From Methanomassiliicoccales archaeon (lineage in GTDB: Archaea > Thermoplasmatota > Thermoplasmata > Methanomassiliicoccales > JACIVX01), in assembly GCA_028682925.1 (NCBI GenBank), contig JAJRAG010000052.1:1-8674 (forward strand): a stretch of 8,674 nt of DNA. The letters run 5' to 3'. Of this stretch, positions 1-7,183 are shown one piece after another. A model generated the notes under the pieces. The model saw only the letters and a list, made by a program, of their open reading frames with translations, had not been told where the DNA came from and did not search any database. The position numbers were made by a program, and so were the translations under genes. Within the stretch, counting starts at the first letter, position 1. The number at the start of each line of letters is the position of its first letter.

Positions 1-2
1 AG

Positions 3-986
3 GGTCTGCGACTTCTGAGAAGAAAGGACATCACGATTCGTCCCATGTCTCCAGATGACATGGAGGACATACGATTCGTCGGCCAGGAGGCATGGTCAGA
101 TCTCGCATCGCATGATATTGGCAGAAAAGTGAAATATCCGATACGTTCTCGACAGATTATTGAAGGTTATATGTCGACGGAACCGAAGGGTTGCCTTGTT
201 GCGGAAAGGAAGGGAGAGATTATAGGTGCTGCTTATTCCCACGTCTGGGGGAGCATCGGCTGGTTGGGCCCATTTGAAGTCCTCCCAGAGCATCAGAACA
301 CGGGTGTTGGAAGCGCTCTTCTGGAGGAAGCGGAGCATTTCCTTCGCGATAGGGGGGTGAAGGTCCTGGGATTGGAGACGATGTCCCACATACCCAAGAA
401 TCTGCATTTCTACCTTTCTCATGAATATCACCCAACTTCACTGACGCTGATAACTGACAAAACTTTGGATTCCAGTGTTAGTAAGACAAGGAGCGAATTG
501 CCCGAAGAAGGAGAGATCAAAGAAGCTCGTGTGATTGATCACAACAGGATCTTGCATGCGGTGAAAAGAATTGGGAATTCGATCTATCCGGGTCTTGATC
601 CGTCATGCGAATTCGAAATCTTATGTAGAAAGGAATTGGGCGTCACCTTCTTTTTGGAGAAAAATGGGGAGATCTTGGGCGTGGCGCTTTTGCATACTTA
701 TCAAAGACAGAACGACGACGATTACTCATCTATCAAATTGCTTTTGGTCGATCCGCTGATGGATCGAGTCGATTCGGGTTTCGTGACACTCCTTCGTAGT
801 TGCGAAGACAGATCCCTTTCGCTTGGAAGAAGTAGGATTTATGCGCGCTTTCCAGTCAAAGAGGATGACACATATCGGACGATGGTAAGTATGTCATACA
901 GAATCAAGGGAGCGAACATTCGTTTTATCAAAGGCGCTCAATACAGTGAGAATGGGGTCTACAACCTCTCTTCTTGGGCTGGCTGA
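3..986 (+). CDS. GNAT-family N-acetyltransferase, 5' partial, with degenerate second GNAT-like half
   Basis: GNAT enzymes move an acetyl group from acetyl-CoA to an amine; the substrate here cannot be told. The frame is open from base 3 with no stop, and the residues before the first ATG (base 45) read DITIRPMSPDDMEDI, a typical first strand and helix of a GNAT fold. The true start therefore probably lies left of the window, and the ATG at 45 would cut the first strand. Counting from that ATG, the CoA-binding motif A is at about residues 77-95, with the pyrophosphate loop QNTGVGSALL (Q/R-x-x-G-x-G/A). The C-terminal half (about residues 155-300) shows a GNAT-like strand pattern (EILGVALLHT, SSIKLLLVDP) but no such loop, so it is probably a non-catalytic second GNAT domain. 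No function can be assigned from the neighbours; the next gene is 68 bp away on the same strand. Confidence 0.85.
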   Translation, partial: GLRLLRRKDITIRPMSPDDMEDIRFVGQEAWSDLASHDIGRKVKYPIRSRQIIEGYMSTEPKGCLVAERKGEIIGAAYSHVWGSIGWLGPFEVLPEHQNTGVGSALLEEAEHFLRDRGVKVLGLETMSHIPKNLHFYLSHEYHPTSLTLITDKTLDSSVSKTRSELPEEGEIKEARVIDHNRILHAVKRIGNSIYPGLDPSCEFEILCRKELGVTFFLEKNGEILGVALLHTYQRQNDDDYSSIKLLLVDPLMDRVDSGFVTLLRSCEDRSLSLGRSRIYARFPVKEDDTYRTMVSMSYRIKGANIRFIKGAQYSENGVYNLSSWAG

Positions 987-1054
987 GATCACTTTTGTCG
1001 GCGCGTCAGGAAAGGTAAAATAGAGAGTGTCTTTTACTAAATCTAGAACTGATT

Positions 1055-2344
1055 ATGGCAATCGATCGCGCCGATCTCGCTGAACTCTTCCGGGGTTCGA
1101 ACCCGTCATCGAGAGATCACTCTCCTACCAGAGGTTGCGCGCTTTGCAAGGGCTCACGGATGTTGTGTGGCAAGGATCGCTGCCCTCTCATGATAAAATT
1201 CTATTCCCAGGCTAGGACGAGGCAGCTGATTGACACCCTCGATCTCTACGGAAACTCCCCTCCAGCCGTCTTCATTGGTCGATTTGGGTATCCTAACGTT
1301 GACGTCGGACCGCTAGTGCCTCCAACATTGGGAGACACGTCCATAATGGACACCCCAGAAATGTGGATGGGAAGGACAATTGACGATATCGTCGATTTTA
1401 GATTCTCACTTGTAAGAGGAAAGCATAGGATCGACGTAACCGACCTCCAATCCAACGGGCGAATCTTGAACTATACAAGGGAGCTTGCCCTCGCAGCAAA
1501 TCCAATCGACGTCGAAGCTGCCTTCCAGAAGAAACCTGCTGGAAGAATAGTGCTTGACGATGAAATCCAGCCTTTTGGTCCTTCAGCAAGACTCAGGAGC
1601 CTGTCGATTGGGAATCCCAAGTATGATAATAGAATCGAGAAGGCGTTTTATGACACTGACCTGAAGGCGGTAGAAGCGGTCTCCGATCTTTACTCACGCG
1701 GAGTCTTTGTGTCGAAGATACAGAAGGCATTCAGCGTCGGGGCCTTTGGTTTGGACAAGAACCGAAAATTCGTGCCGACTAGATGGAGCATAACGGCGGT
1801 CGACGACATAATTGGAAAAGCCCTTCTTGAAAGAAACAAGATGTATTCGACCATCGATGAGTTCAGGATGTATGACTGGGAACAACTAGACAATAGATGG
1901 TCAGTTCTCTTGCTTCCTACCACTTGGCGATACGAGCTGATCGAAGCATGGTATCCGAACACCGCCTGGAATCCCCTTGGTAAGCAGATCGAGATCTTTG
2001 GCGACTATGAGATGTACGAGGGAAGGAGGGATTATGCTCAGATTGGGGGCTGCTACTATGCAGCGAGATTTGCAGTCAACGAACTGCTCAACAGGGAGAG
2101 ACGCCAGGCCGGAGCAGTGATATTCAGAGAAGCTCATCCCGGCTATGTCATGCCTGTTGGAGTCTGGAATGTTAGGGAGAACGTCAGAATGGCTCTCAGT
2201 CAGGTCCCTTCTCGATTTGGCACTTTGAATGAAGCCTTGGCTCATCTGGGAAAACGAATGGACATTTCACTGTCAACGTGGATGAAGCATAGCGGGGTCT
2301 TGAAGGACCTGGTCTATCAGAGGAGAATTGATGATTTTGCGTGA
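1055..2344 (+). CDS. nreA: Nre-family archaeal DNA repair protein (NreA-like) with C-terminal PIP-like motif
   Basis: Nre proteins are archaeal repair factors; work in Haloferax volcanii links NreA to repair of mitomycin C damage and to PCNA binding through its C-terminus. Seen here: a Cys4 cluster C28-x2-C31-x6-C38-x4-C43 (CALCKGSRMLCG, then DRCPLM), the family block VFIGRFGYPNVDVGPL at about residues 71-86, the VSKIQKAFSVGAFG block near residue 220, and the extreme C-terminus Q422-R-R-I-D-D-F428-A. That end fits the PCNA-interacting pattern Q-x-x-(I/L/M)-x-x-F, with alanine where the second aromatic would be. The 429 residues are a full-length size for the family. There is no clear ribosome binding site before the ATG, so the transcript may be leaderless. 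Its last 14 bases overlap the radical SAM gene, implying translational coupling. The choice of nreA over nreB is a judgement; the family call is strong. Confidence 0.9.
   Translation: MAIDRADLAELFRGSNPSSRDHSPTRGCALCKGSRMLCGKDRCPLMIKFYSQARTRQLIDTLDLYGNSPPAVFIGRFGYPNVDVGPLVPPTLGDTSIMDTPEMWMGRTIDDIVDFRFSLVRGKHRIDVTDLQSNGRILNYTRELALAANPIDVEAAFQKKPAGRIVLDDEIQPFGPSARLRSLSIGNPKYDNRIEKAFYDTDLKAVEAVSDLYSRGVFVSKIQKAFSVGAFGLDKNRKFVPTRWSITAVDDIIGKALLERNKMYSTIDEFRMYDWEQLDNRWSVLLLPTTWRYELIEAWYPNTAWNPLGKQIEIFGDYEMYEGRRDYAQIGGCYYAARFAVNELLNRERRQAGAVIFREAHPGYVMPVGVWNVRENVRMALSQVPSRFGTLNEALAHLGKRMDISLSTWMKHSGVLKDLVYQRRIDDFA
2321..2325 (+). promoter_or_regulatory. Ribosome binding site inside the end of nre for the radical SAM gene
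   Basis: AGGAG lies within the last codons of nre, 5 nt before the ATG at 2331. It decides in favour of that start and supports coupled translation of the two overlapping genes. Confidence 0.6.
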
Positions 2345-3197
2345 TTTGTTCTCATACTCCGAGGAAGGGGCAGGAGCTAAGAGTAGCAATCCAGACAAGG
2401 GGATAGACGTGAGGGAGGTCAGCTGCCACACTGCCCTCTCAAGATCACGATTGCCAGGATTGGACTTTGCTCTTAATCCTTACGAAGGATGCGAGCATGG
2501 TTGCATCTATTGCTATGCTCCGTATGTCCTGAAAGCCCGCCCTTCTCTATGGGGGAAATGGGTGAATGCAAGAATGAACATCCCTACATTGCTCCGTAAG
2601 GAGCTCAAGACAAAGAATGGTATGATCGGAATAGGGACCGTCACTGATCCATATCAGCCAGTGGAGAAGGTTTTCTCATTGACCAGAAGATGTCTGATGG
2701 AGATAGTCAGAAAAGATGCCCCTGCAAGCATTCTGACAAAGTCTGAATTGGTCATCAGGGACATATCACTTATTTCAGAGCTCTCAAGGGTCGAGATTGG
2801 GATTACGGTAACCACCATGGATGATCGAATTGCAGCCAAGTTCGAGCCGCAAGCGACCCCCCCTTCAAGAAGACTTGAAGTGCTGAGAGAGTTGAACGAT
2901 GCAGGAATTGAGACCTACTCAATGGTTGGTCCAATAATACCTTTGGTCACGGACTCGAATCTCGAGACCCTCGTCTCAGAGATAGCCAAAAGCGGGACAA
3001 GAAGAGTCATGGCAGACGGGCTCAGAGTGCGTCCAGGTATGTTGGAGGAGATGCATAAATCGGAAGTCTTCAATGACACAGATTTCAGATGGGGATTTGA
3101 CAGGGCGATTTCGTCCGCATCCTACTTCGAGAAAGCCAAGCTTAGGATTGAGGAGCTATGCGCAGATGCTGGCCTAGCATATGAATGTGCATTCTGA
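2331..3197 (+). CDS. Spore-photolyase-like (SPL/COG1533) radical SAM protein
   Basis: Radical SAM proteins of the SplB/COG1533 group use a 4Fe-4S cluster and S-adenosylmethionine to generate a 5'-deoxyadenosyl radical. The Bacillus member repairs the spore photoproduct in DNA; the substrate of archaeal relatives is generally unknown. Seen here: the CX3CX2C cluster motif C54-E-H-G-C58-I-Y-C61 followed by YAP, the family segment GTVTDPYQPVEK, the TKSELVIRDISLISEL segment, and VTTMDDRIAAKFEPQATPPS with the following SMVGPIIPLVTDS strand, all in the usual order. At 288 residues it is family-sized. I chose the ATG at 2331 over the TTG at 2328 because AGGAG at 2321-2325 lies 5 nt before it. It overlaps the end of nre by 14 bases, so the two are almost certainly co-translated. 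A role in DNA repair with Nre is inference from this overlap. Confidence 0.9.
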   Translation: MILRDLFSYSEEGAGAKSSNPDKGIDVREVSCHTALSRSRLPGLDFALNPYEGCEHGCIYCYAPYVLKARPSLWGKWVNARMNIPTLLRKELKTKNGMIGIGTVTDPYQPVEKVFSLTRRCLMEIVRKDAPASILTKSELVIRDISLISELSRVEIGITVTTMDDRIAAKFEPQATPPSRRLEVLRELNDAGIETYSMVGPIIPLVTDSNLETLVSEIAKSGTRRVMADGLRVRPGMLEEMHKSEVFNDTDFRWGFDRAISSASYFEKAKLRIEELCADAGLAYECAF

Positions 3198-3206
3198 CTC
3201 AGAATG
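3190..3206. repeat. 17-nt palindrome across the stop codon of the radical SAM gene
   Basis: CATTCTGA-C-TCAGAATG is a perfect inverted repeat with 8-bp arms and a one-base centre, covering the TGA stop at 3195-3197. As RNA it would form only a short hairpin because the innermost pairs must open for a loop. No T-run follows, so it is not a convincing terminator; as DNA it could be a protein-binding site upstream of the thermosome gene. Confidence 0.4.
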
Positions 3207-3288
3207 AGGACAGTGTATCAGGACGAATACTAGCGCTAGACCGACAAACGGCGTTGAACGATGGCTAGTCTGTCGAGTATTGACAATG

Positions 3289-3296
3289 TTTATATA
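3289..3296 (+). promoter_or_regulatory. Archaeal TATA box of the thermosome gene
   Basis: TTTATATA is a consensus archaeal TATA element. Transcription starting about 25 bp downstream, near 3318, would leave a leader of about 20 nt that just includes the ribosome binding site at 3323-3329. A 10-bp palindrome, CTAGCGCTAG, sits at 3230-3239 upstream and could be an operator. Heat-shock control is typical for thermosome genes, but no known heat-shock element was recognised. Confidence 0.75.
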
Positions 3297-3322
3297 GAAG
3301 CACTAAAATACCCAGCCCGCAA

Positions 3323-3329
3323 GAGGAGG
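3323..3329 (+). promoter_or_regulatory. Strong ribosome binding site of the thermosome gene
   Basis: GAGGAGG lies 8 nt before the ATG at 3338 and is strongly complementary to the 16S rRNA 3' end, fixing the start codon. Confidence 0.75.
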
Positions 3330-3337
3330 CCTGACGA

Positions 3338-5005
3338 ATGGCATATTCTATGGGACAAGGTCAGCCGATTATAGTACTGAAGGAAGGCACAGAGAGGAGC
3401 AAGGACAAAGAGGCGGCTTCCAACAATATTGCCGCCGCCCGAGCAGTTGCTGATTCTGTGCGCTCAACCCTTGGGCCAAAGGGCATGGACAAGATGCTCG
3501 TTGACTCCATGGGCGATGTGGTGATAACGAATGATGGTGTTACGATTCTGAAAGAGATAGATGTACAGCACCCAGCTGCCAAGATGATCGTTGAGATCGC
3601 CAAGACGCAGGATAATGAATGTGGCGATGGGACGACGACGTCGGTAATAGTGGCGGGGGAATTGCTGAAGAAAGCACAGTCCCTTATCGATCAGAACGTT
3701 CACCCTACGATTATTGTGAATGGATTCAGGATGGCTGCCGCTGAAGCAGTGAGAATACTGGATAGCATGGCCCTGACCGTTACCTCAAAGGACGATGAGA
3801 CGCTGAAGAAGATTGCGAGGACCGCAATGACTGGAAAGAGCGTTGGTGGTCAGAAGGATTACCTTGCAAACCTTGCCGTCGATGCGGTCAGAGCAGTCTC
3901 TGAGAAGAGAGATGGCAAGCTATTCATTGACGTGGATAACATAAAAGTCGAGAAAAGAATCGGCGGGTCCATATTGGACACCCAGATGATCCAGGGTATA
4001 GTCGTCGATAAGGAACGCGTACACCCGAGGATGCCTCGAATAGTGAAGGACGCAAAGATCGCGGTGCTCAGCGTCGCCCTCGAGATCAAGAAGACCGAGG
4101 TAGAGGCGAAGATTCAAATCAGCGACCCTTCTGCTATGCAAAAGTTCCTTGATGAAGAGGAAGCGACTCTCAAGAAGAAGGTCGAGAAGATCAAGAGCGC
4201 TGGCGCCAACGTGGTATTCTGCCAGAAGGGCATAGACGACCTCGTACAGCATTATCTTGCCAAGGAAGGTATTTTCGCGTCCCGAAGGCTCAAGGAGTCT
4301 GACATTGAAAAGATCGCGAAGGCGACGGGTGCGAACATCGTCGGAAACCTAGATCAGCTCGAATCAAAAGATCTCGGGACGGCGGCAACCGTCGAAGAGA
4401 AGAAGGTCGGCGACGAGAATATGACCTTCGTCACTGGGTGCAAGAATCCCAAGGCGGTATCCATTGTGATACGTGGTGGTACCGAGCACGTCATCGATGA
4501 AGTAGAAAGGTCTCTCCACGATGCTTTGAGAGTGGTCGGAATAACGTTGGAAGATGGAAAGGCGATTCCCGGCGGAGGATCTCCAGAGATAGAATTGGCT
4601 CTGAGACTCGAGGACTACGCCGCAAGCATTGGAGGCAGGGAGCAACTGGCAATAGAGGTATTCGCTCATGCTATGGAGATCGTCCCTTGGACTCTTGCGG
4701 AGAATGCTGGACTCGATGCGATGGATGTCATAATCCGGCTAAAGAGTGCTCACGAGGGAAAGGGTGCAGAGGCCAAGTACTTTGGCGTGGACCTGAACAG
4801 CGTTGAACCGAAGAACATGCTAAAGGAAGATGTCATCGAACCTCTGAGGGTCAAGACCCAGGCTGTCAAGTCAGCGACTGAAGTCGCGAACATGATCTTG
4901 AGGATTGATGACGTTATCGCCTCCCGCAAGAGCGCTCCAATGGGTCCACCAGGCGGAGAAGGCTGTCCTCCAGGCGGCATGGGCGGCATGCCCGGCATGA
5001 TGTAG
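3338..5005 (+). CDS. ths: Thermosome subunit (archaeal group II chaperonin)
   Basis: This is a subunit of the cytosolic double-ring chaperonin that folds proteins in an ATP-driven cycle with a built-in lid, without a GroES partner. The 555 residues match the family length. Seen here: the N-terminal QPIIVLKEGTER segment, the nucleotide-binding motifs STLGPKGMDK (about residues 43-52), NDGVTIL (65-71) and GDGTTT (96-101), the equatorial GGGSPEIELALR block near residues 408-420, the late LDAMDVI segment, and the flexible Gly-Met-rich tail ending GGMGGMPGMM that points into the cavity. The whole chain is intact. It stands alone with its own TATA box, ribosome binding site and 3' hairpin plus T-rich tract. 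Whether it corresponds to the alpha or beta subunit cannot be decided, since many archaea carry two or more paralogs that assemble together. The tail contains one cysteine (GCPPGG). Confidence 0.98.
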   Translation: MAYSMGQGQPIIVLKEGTERSKDKEAASNNIAAARAVADSVRSTLGPKGMDKMLVDSMGDVVITNDGVTILKEIDVQHPAAKMIVEIAKTQDNECGDGTTTSVIVAGELLKKAQSLIDQNVHPTIIVNGFRMAAAEAVRILDSMALTVTSKDDETLKKIARTAMTGKSVGGQKDYLANLAVDAVRAVSEKRDGKLFIDVDNIKVEKRIGGSILDTQMIQGIVVDKERVHPRMPRIVKDAKIAVLSVALEIKKTEVEAKIQISDPSAMQKFLDEEEATLKKKVEKIKSAGANVVFCQKGIDDLVQHYLAKEGIFASRRLKESDIEKIAKATGANIVGNLDQLESKDLGTAATVEEKKVGDENMTFVTGCKNPKAVSIVIRGGTEHVIDEVERSLHDALRVVGITLEDGKAIPGGGSPEIELALRLEDYAASIGGREQLAIEVFAHAMEIVPWTLAENAGLDAMDVIIRLKSAHEGKGAEAKYFGVDLNSVEPKNMLKEDVIEPLRVKTQAVKSATEVANMILRIDDVIASRKSAPMGPPGGEGCPPGGMGGMPGMM

Positions 5006-5067
5006 AAGGTCAGCTGGGACCTTCCTCAAACACCTTAGCCAAATCCTTTTCTTTCTCATTTTCATTT
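5005..5067 (+). terminator. 3' hairpin and T-rich terminator of the thermosome gene
   Basis: GAAGGTC at 5005-5011 pairs with GACCTTC at 5018-5024 (7 bp, 6-nt loop), starting on the last base of the stop codon. A T-rich tract follows at 5046-5067 (TCCTTTTCTTTCTCATTTTC). T-rich runs are the main archaeal termination signal, with the hairpin optional. Confidence 0.6.
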
Positions 5068-5080
5068 GAATTCCATGTTG

Positions 5081-5100
5081 CACAGAGTCTCCACTCTGTG
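5081..5100. repeat. Perfect 8-bp inverted repeat with a 4-nt loop in the thermosome-surface protein gap
   Basis: CACAGAGT, loop CTCC, ACTCTGTG. It lies 13 nt after the T-rich terminator tract and about 50 bp before the likely promoter of the next gene. No T-run follows. It could be a processed 3' end, a second termination element, or an operator; nothing in the sequence decides. Confidence 0.5.
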
Positions 5101-5147
5101 ACCATTTCCTACAAGATCGAGGAGGTGCCAGTATCGGATAACCAGCT

Positions 5148-5162
5148 CGAAACCTTCTAATA
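5148..5162 (+). promoter_or_regulatory. Candidate BRE/TATA promoter of the surface-protein gene
   Basis: CGAAACC followed by TTCTAATA resembles a BRE plus a weak TATA box. Its distance to the start codon (about 47 bp) is nearly the same as for the thermosome promoter, and it would give a leader of about 20 nt containing the AGGAGG at 5194-5199. Confidence 0.4.
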
Positions 5163-5205
5163 CCCATCAATGAATGTGATTCCAAGGTAAGTCAGGAGGA
5201 ATGGA

Positions 5206-6534
5206 ATGAGAATGGGCATAGCATTGACAGCGCCGCTTGCTGTCGCGCTTCTACTTGTTGGGGTCTTTCTCACCTCACCAGTCGTTTCCGCCACGGCCGA
5301 TGTTCCGGTTTGGCACGAAGGTGACAGGTGGGCCATGGGCAAGGAGACCGACATAGGCGCTATGGTGGGAGACACATCGGACATAGAGGATTTGCTTCAG
5401 ATTTCAGGATTGACGTTGGACAACTTTGTTGCAGAAGGGGAAGCGGCTTCCTGGATTGTCTTTGAGGTCGTGGGCGCGAGCGGGACTGAATACGATGTCT
5501 CGGTCGAGTACGCTGGAGAAGTGAACACGGAAGCTAATGTGCAGGTCTCGGGTGAGATGCCAAAAGCGGGTACCTATTCGAACCCCAATGATGCTCCGAA
5601 GGAACAGAAGACTGTAGAGCTGGGTCTAGTTGCAGACTTTGCGGTGGTGTTCGATGGCAACGTCATATTCAACAAGACCGACCTAGCCGTGAAGCGGATG
5701 TCCTATGAGTTCAACGCGAGCATGGTTGTCAGTGCTGATGGAACGAACATACCGACAATCAATATGAGTGCCGGACAGACGGAGATCGGATACGACAACT
5801 ACGACATAGACATCAGGTTCGACCTCAATTTGGCCGTGGATATCGATTTCGATCCGATGCTGGACATATACGACTTCCCGTTGGATGTCGGAGACATGTG
5901 GACGGTGGAGTCAGTCGCCACTGTATCGGGTACGATAGACGGATTCCTCGATGCGACGGGGTTGCCGAGCGAAATCGAACAGGAGATACTTACGCAGGAT
6001 CTTGCGGAGCAGACCGGAATTACCGACTTCCCAATCGAGTTTGACCAGCTGTCATCCGATGGAGAAGACGTTTCTATCCATGACGGCATCATCGAGTCAT
6101 TTCAGGCGCCAATCTATGCCGAAATGGAATGCATCGATATGGCTCCGATGATCGTGCTTGGACATGGAACCATTGACGTCTACGTGATTGAGGTCGATGG
6201 CGGACCGAGCCAACTCTATTATGCGCCCGGAGTGCAGTTCTTCACATCCGTCGGTACGGGTCTCGGCGGGATCGAGCTTCCAGAAGGAATCCCTTCTGGG
6301 CTGACGCCGGATGTTGAGATACAAATGGACACCGTGGACCCTGAGGAGGCCGAGAATGGTATCGCGTCTGTCGCGGCCTACCAGACACAGGTCTCTGAGG
6401 AAGCTACCGGGGAGGAGTCGACAAGCGATGGATCCAACTTCTTCTTCGGTGCGCCGTATATTGGCATCATACTCATAGTGGTTGTCATCTTAGTGGTGAT
6501 AGTCGCCGTTGTCCTAATCGCTAGGCGCAAGTGA
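5206..6534 (+). CDS. Secreted surface protein with signal peptide and C-terminal membrane anchor, unknown function
   Basis: I do not recognise the family. The 442-residue chain begins with MRMGIAL and a hydrophobic stretch to about residue 29 (LLLVGVFLTSPVVSA), a likely Sec signal peptide cleaved near A29 or A31. It ends with an acidic Ser/Thr/Glu linker, a 20-plus-residue hydrophobic helix (GIILIVVVILVVIVAVVLI) and the basic tail ARRK, so the body should lie outside the cell and the tail inside. The body is acidic and probably beta-rich, with sequons NKT, NAS and NMS between about residues 165 and 190 that could be N-glycosylated. Two short similar elements, WHEGDRW (36-42) and LDVGDMW (226-232), suggest two related subdomains. 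I took the ATG at 5206 because AGGAGG (5194-5199) is 6 nt before it; the ATG at 5201 is in another frame. It appears to be transcribed alone. A receptor, adhesin or S-layer-associated role is only a guess. Confidence 0.85.
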   Translation: MRMGIALTAPLAVALLLVGVFLTSPVVSATADVPVWHEGDRWAMGKETDIGAMVGDTSDIEDLLQISGLTLDNFVAEGEAASWIVFEVVGASGTEYDVSVEYAGEVNTEANVQVSGEMPKAGTYSNPNDAPKEQKTVELGLVADFAVVFDGNVIFNKTDLAVKRMSYEFNASMVVSADGTNIPTINMSAGQTEIGYDNYDIDIRFDLNLAVDIDFDPMLDIYDFPLDVGDMWTVESVATVSGTIDGFLDATGLPSEIEQEILTQDLAEQTGITDFPIEFDQLSSDGEDVSIHDGIIESFQAPIYAEMECIDMAPMIVLGHGTIDVYVIEVDGGPSQLYYAPGVQFFTSVGTGLGGIELPEGIPSGLTPDVEIQMDTVDPEEAENGIASVAAYQTQVSEEATGEESTSDGSNFFFGAPYIGIILIVVVILVVIVAVVLIARRK

Positions 6535-6553
6535 ATTGAGGACTTCGCAAACC

Positions 6554-6575
6554 TCTTCTTTTCTCTTACTTTTTC
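6554..6575 (+). terminator. T-rich terminator of the surface-protein gene
   Basis: A pyrimidine tract dominated by T (TCTTCTTTTCTCTTACTTTT) begins about 20 nt after the stop codon, as in archaeal factor-independent termination. Only a weak GAGG/CCTC pairing precedes it. Confidence 0.5.
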
Positions 6576-6603
6576 AACGCTCCAACAATGTGTTTTTCCA
6601 CCC

Positions 6604-6615
6604 CTTCTGCAGAAG
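6604..6615. repeat. 12-bp perfect palindrome between convergent genes
   Basis: CTTCTGCAGAAG lies midway between the stop codons of two converging genes. It reads the same on both strands, so it could contribute a hairpin to either transcript, but no long T-run directly follows on either strand. Confidence 0.35.
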
Positions 6616-6643
6616 AGGTTCTCTCCGAGGTCGGTCAATACTT

Positions 6644-6660
6644 CATAAATAAATGTAATA
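6644..6660 (-). terminator. Possible T-rich terminator of the OB-fold gene
   Basis: On the minus strand this stretch reads TATTACATTTATTTATG, beginning about 35 nt after the stop codon of the OB-fold gene. It is moderately T-rich and lacks a clear hairpin. Confidence 0.3.
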
Positions 6661-6694
6661 ACGTGACGAATGATAATCAGTGCGGCCTAGGCTT

Positions 6695-7168
6695 TCATGC
6701 AAGTTCGATCTTGCCTTTCTTTCCTTTCGAGACATCTAGACCGAAATCCGTGTGTTTCACGTAGCAGTTGACCAGCTTCAGGCCGACACCCTCCTTGATT
6801 TCGAGTTTCTCTGGCACGTCCACATCATCGTCCCACAATACAAGTCTACAACTGCCTGTTTCATCCTCGACATCCAGATTCCTTACGCGCCCTGTACTTC
6901 CATCCCTCTTTCCGAATTCTCTTATGCTCAGTATCTTCGTGACCTTCACTTCCAGGGAGGCCTCTTCTCGATCCCTTAGCTCAGATACACTTTTCTTGTT
7001 CGTCATTAGCAGCCCTCTTTCGTCCAGCGCGATTCTCTCGATTGTCGCCGCATCCAGCAGATCTCCAAATTCTTTTCTCAATTCGGCAACTCTCTGGCTC
7101 AGACTCTCATGTGGACTCATCTGTTTCTGCATCAGGAAGATCTTATTTAATGTTGTTTTAAGTGACAT
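6695..7168 (-). CDS. OB-fold nucleic-acid-binding protein, RPA-like single-strand-binding protein
   Basis: Archaeal RPA-like proteins coat single-stranded DNA in replication and repair. The 157-residue chain has a helical N-terminal part (about 20-55: SLSQRVAELRKEFGDLL, then a short AATIERIALDERG segment typical of archaeal RPA N-termini) and one OB fold from about residue 67 to the end. The OB pattern is SLEVKVTKIL, REFGKRDGSTGRVRNLDVED, then CRLVLWDDD with W112, and a last strand VNCYVKHTDFGLDV with a basic GKKGK patch. One OB fold is small for a full RPA large subunit, so it is an RPA-related or accessory SSB. The start is uncertain: the best TATA-like sequence lies directly before the ATG at 7168, which would put transcription start near 7145 and favour the ATG at 7132 (MQKQMSPHE, 145 residues). 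It converges with the surface-protein gene and diverges from the recombinases. Confidence 0.8.
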   Translation of the reverse strand: MSLKTTLNKIFLMQKQMSPHESLSQRVAELRKEFGDLLDAATIERIALDERGLLMTNKKSVSELRDREEASLEVKVTKILSIREFGKRDGSTGRVRNLDVEDETGSCRLVLWDDDVDVPEKLEIKEGVGLKLVNCYVKHTDFGLDVSKGKKGKIELA

Positions 7169-7169
7169 G

Positions 7170-7183
7170 ATTATAATTATAAT
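7170..7183 (-). promoter_or_regulatory. AT-only palindrome, candidate TATA region of the OB-fold gene
   Basis: ATTATAATTATAAT is a perfect 14-bp palindrome with TATA-like content on both strands. On the minus strand it abuts the upstream ATG, so as a promoter it would start transcription inside the first dozen codons and favour the start at 7132. Confidence 0.4.

Noticed and set aside
1093..1104. GGGTTCGAACCC, a perfect palindrome that resembles a tRNA T arm
   Set aside because: It lies inside the nre reading frame, and no acceptor, D or anticodon stem could be paired around it.
5119..5127. Excellent SD-like GAGGAGGTG in the gap before the surface-protein gene
   Set aside because: No ATG, GTG or TTG opens a frame at a usable distance; the surface-protein gene has its own AGGAGG at 5194-5199.
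4750..5185. Minus-strand frames over the thermosome 3' end with Pro/Gly-rich N-termini
   Set aside because: The composition is the reverse complement of the Gly-Met tail codons; no start signals or homology-like motifs.
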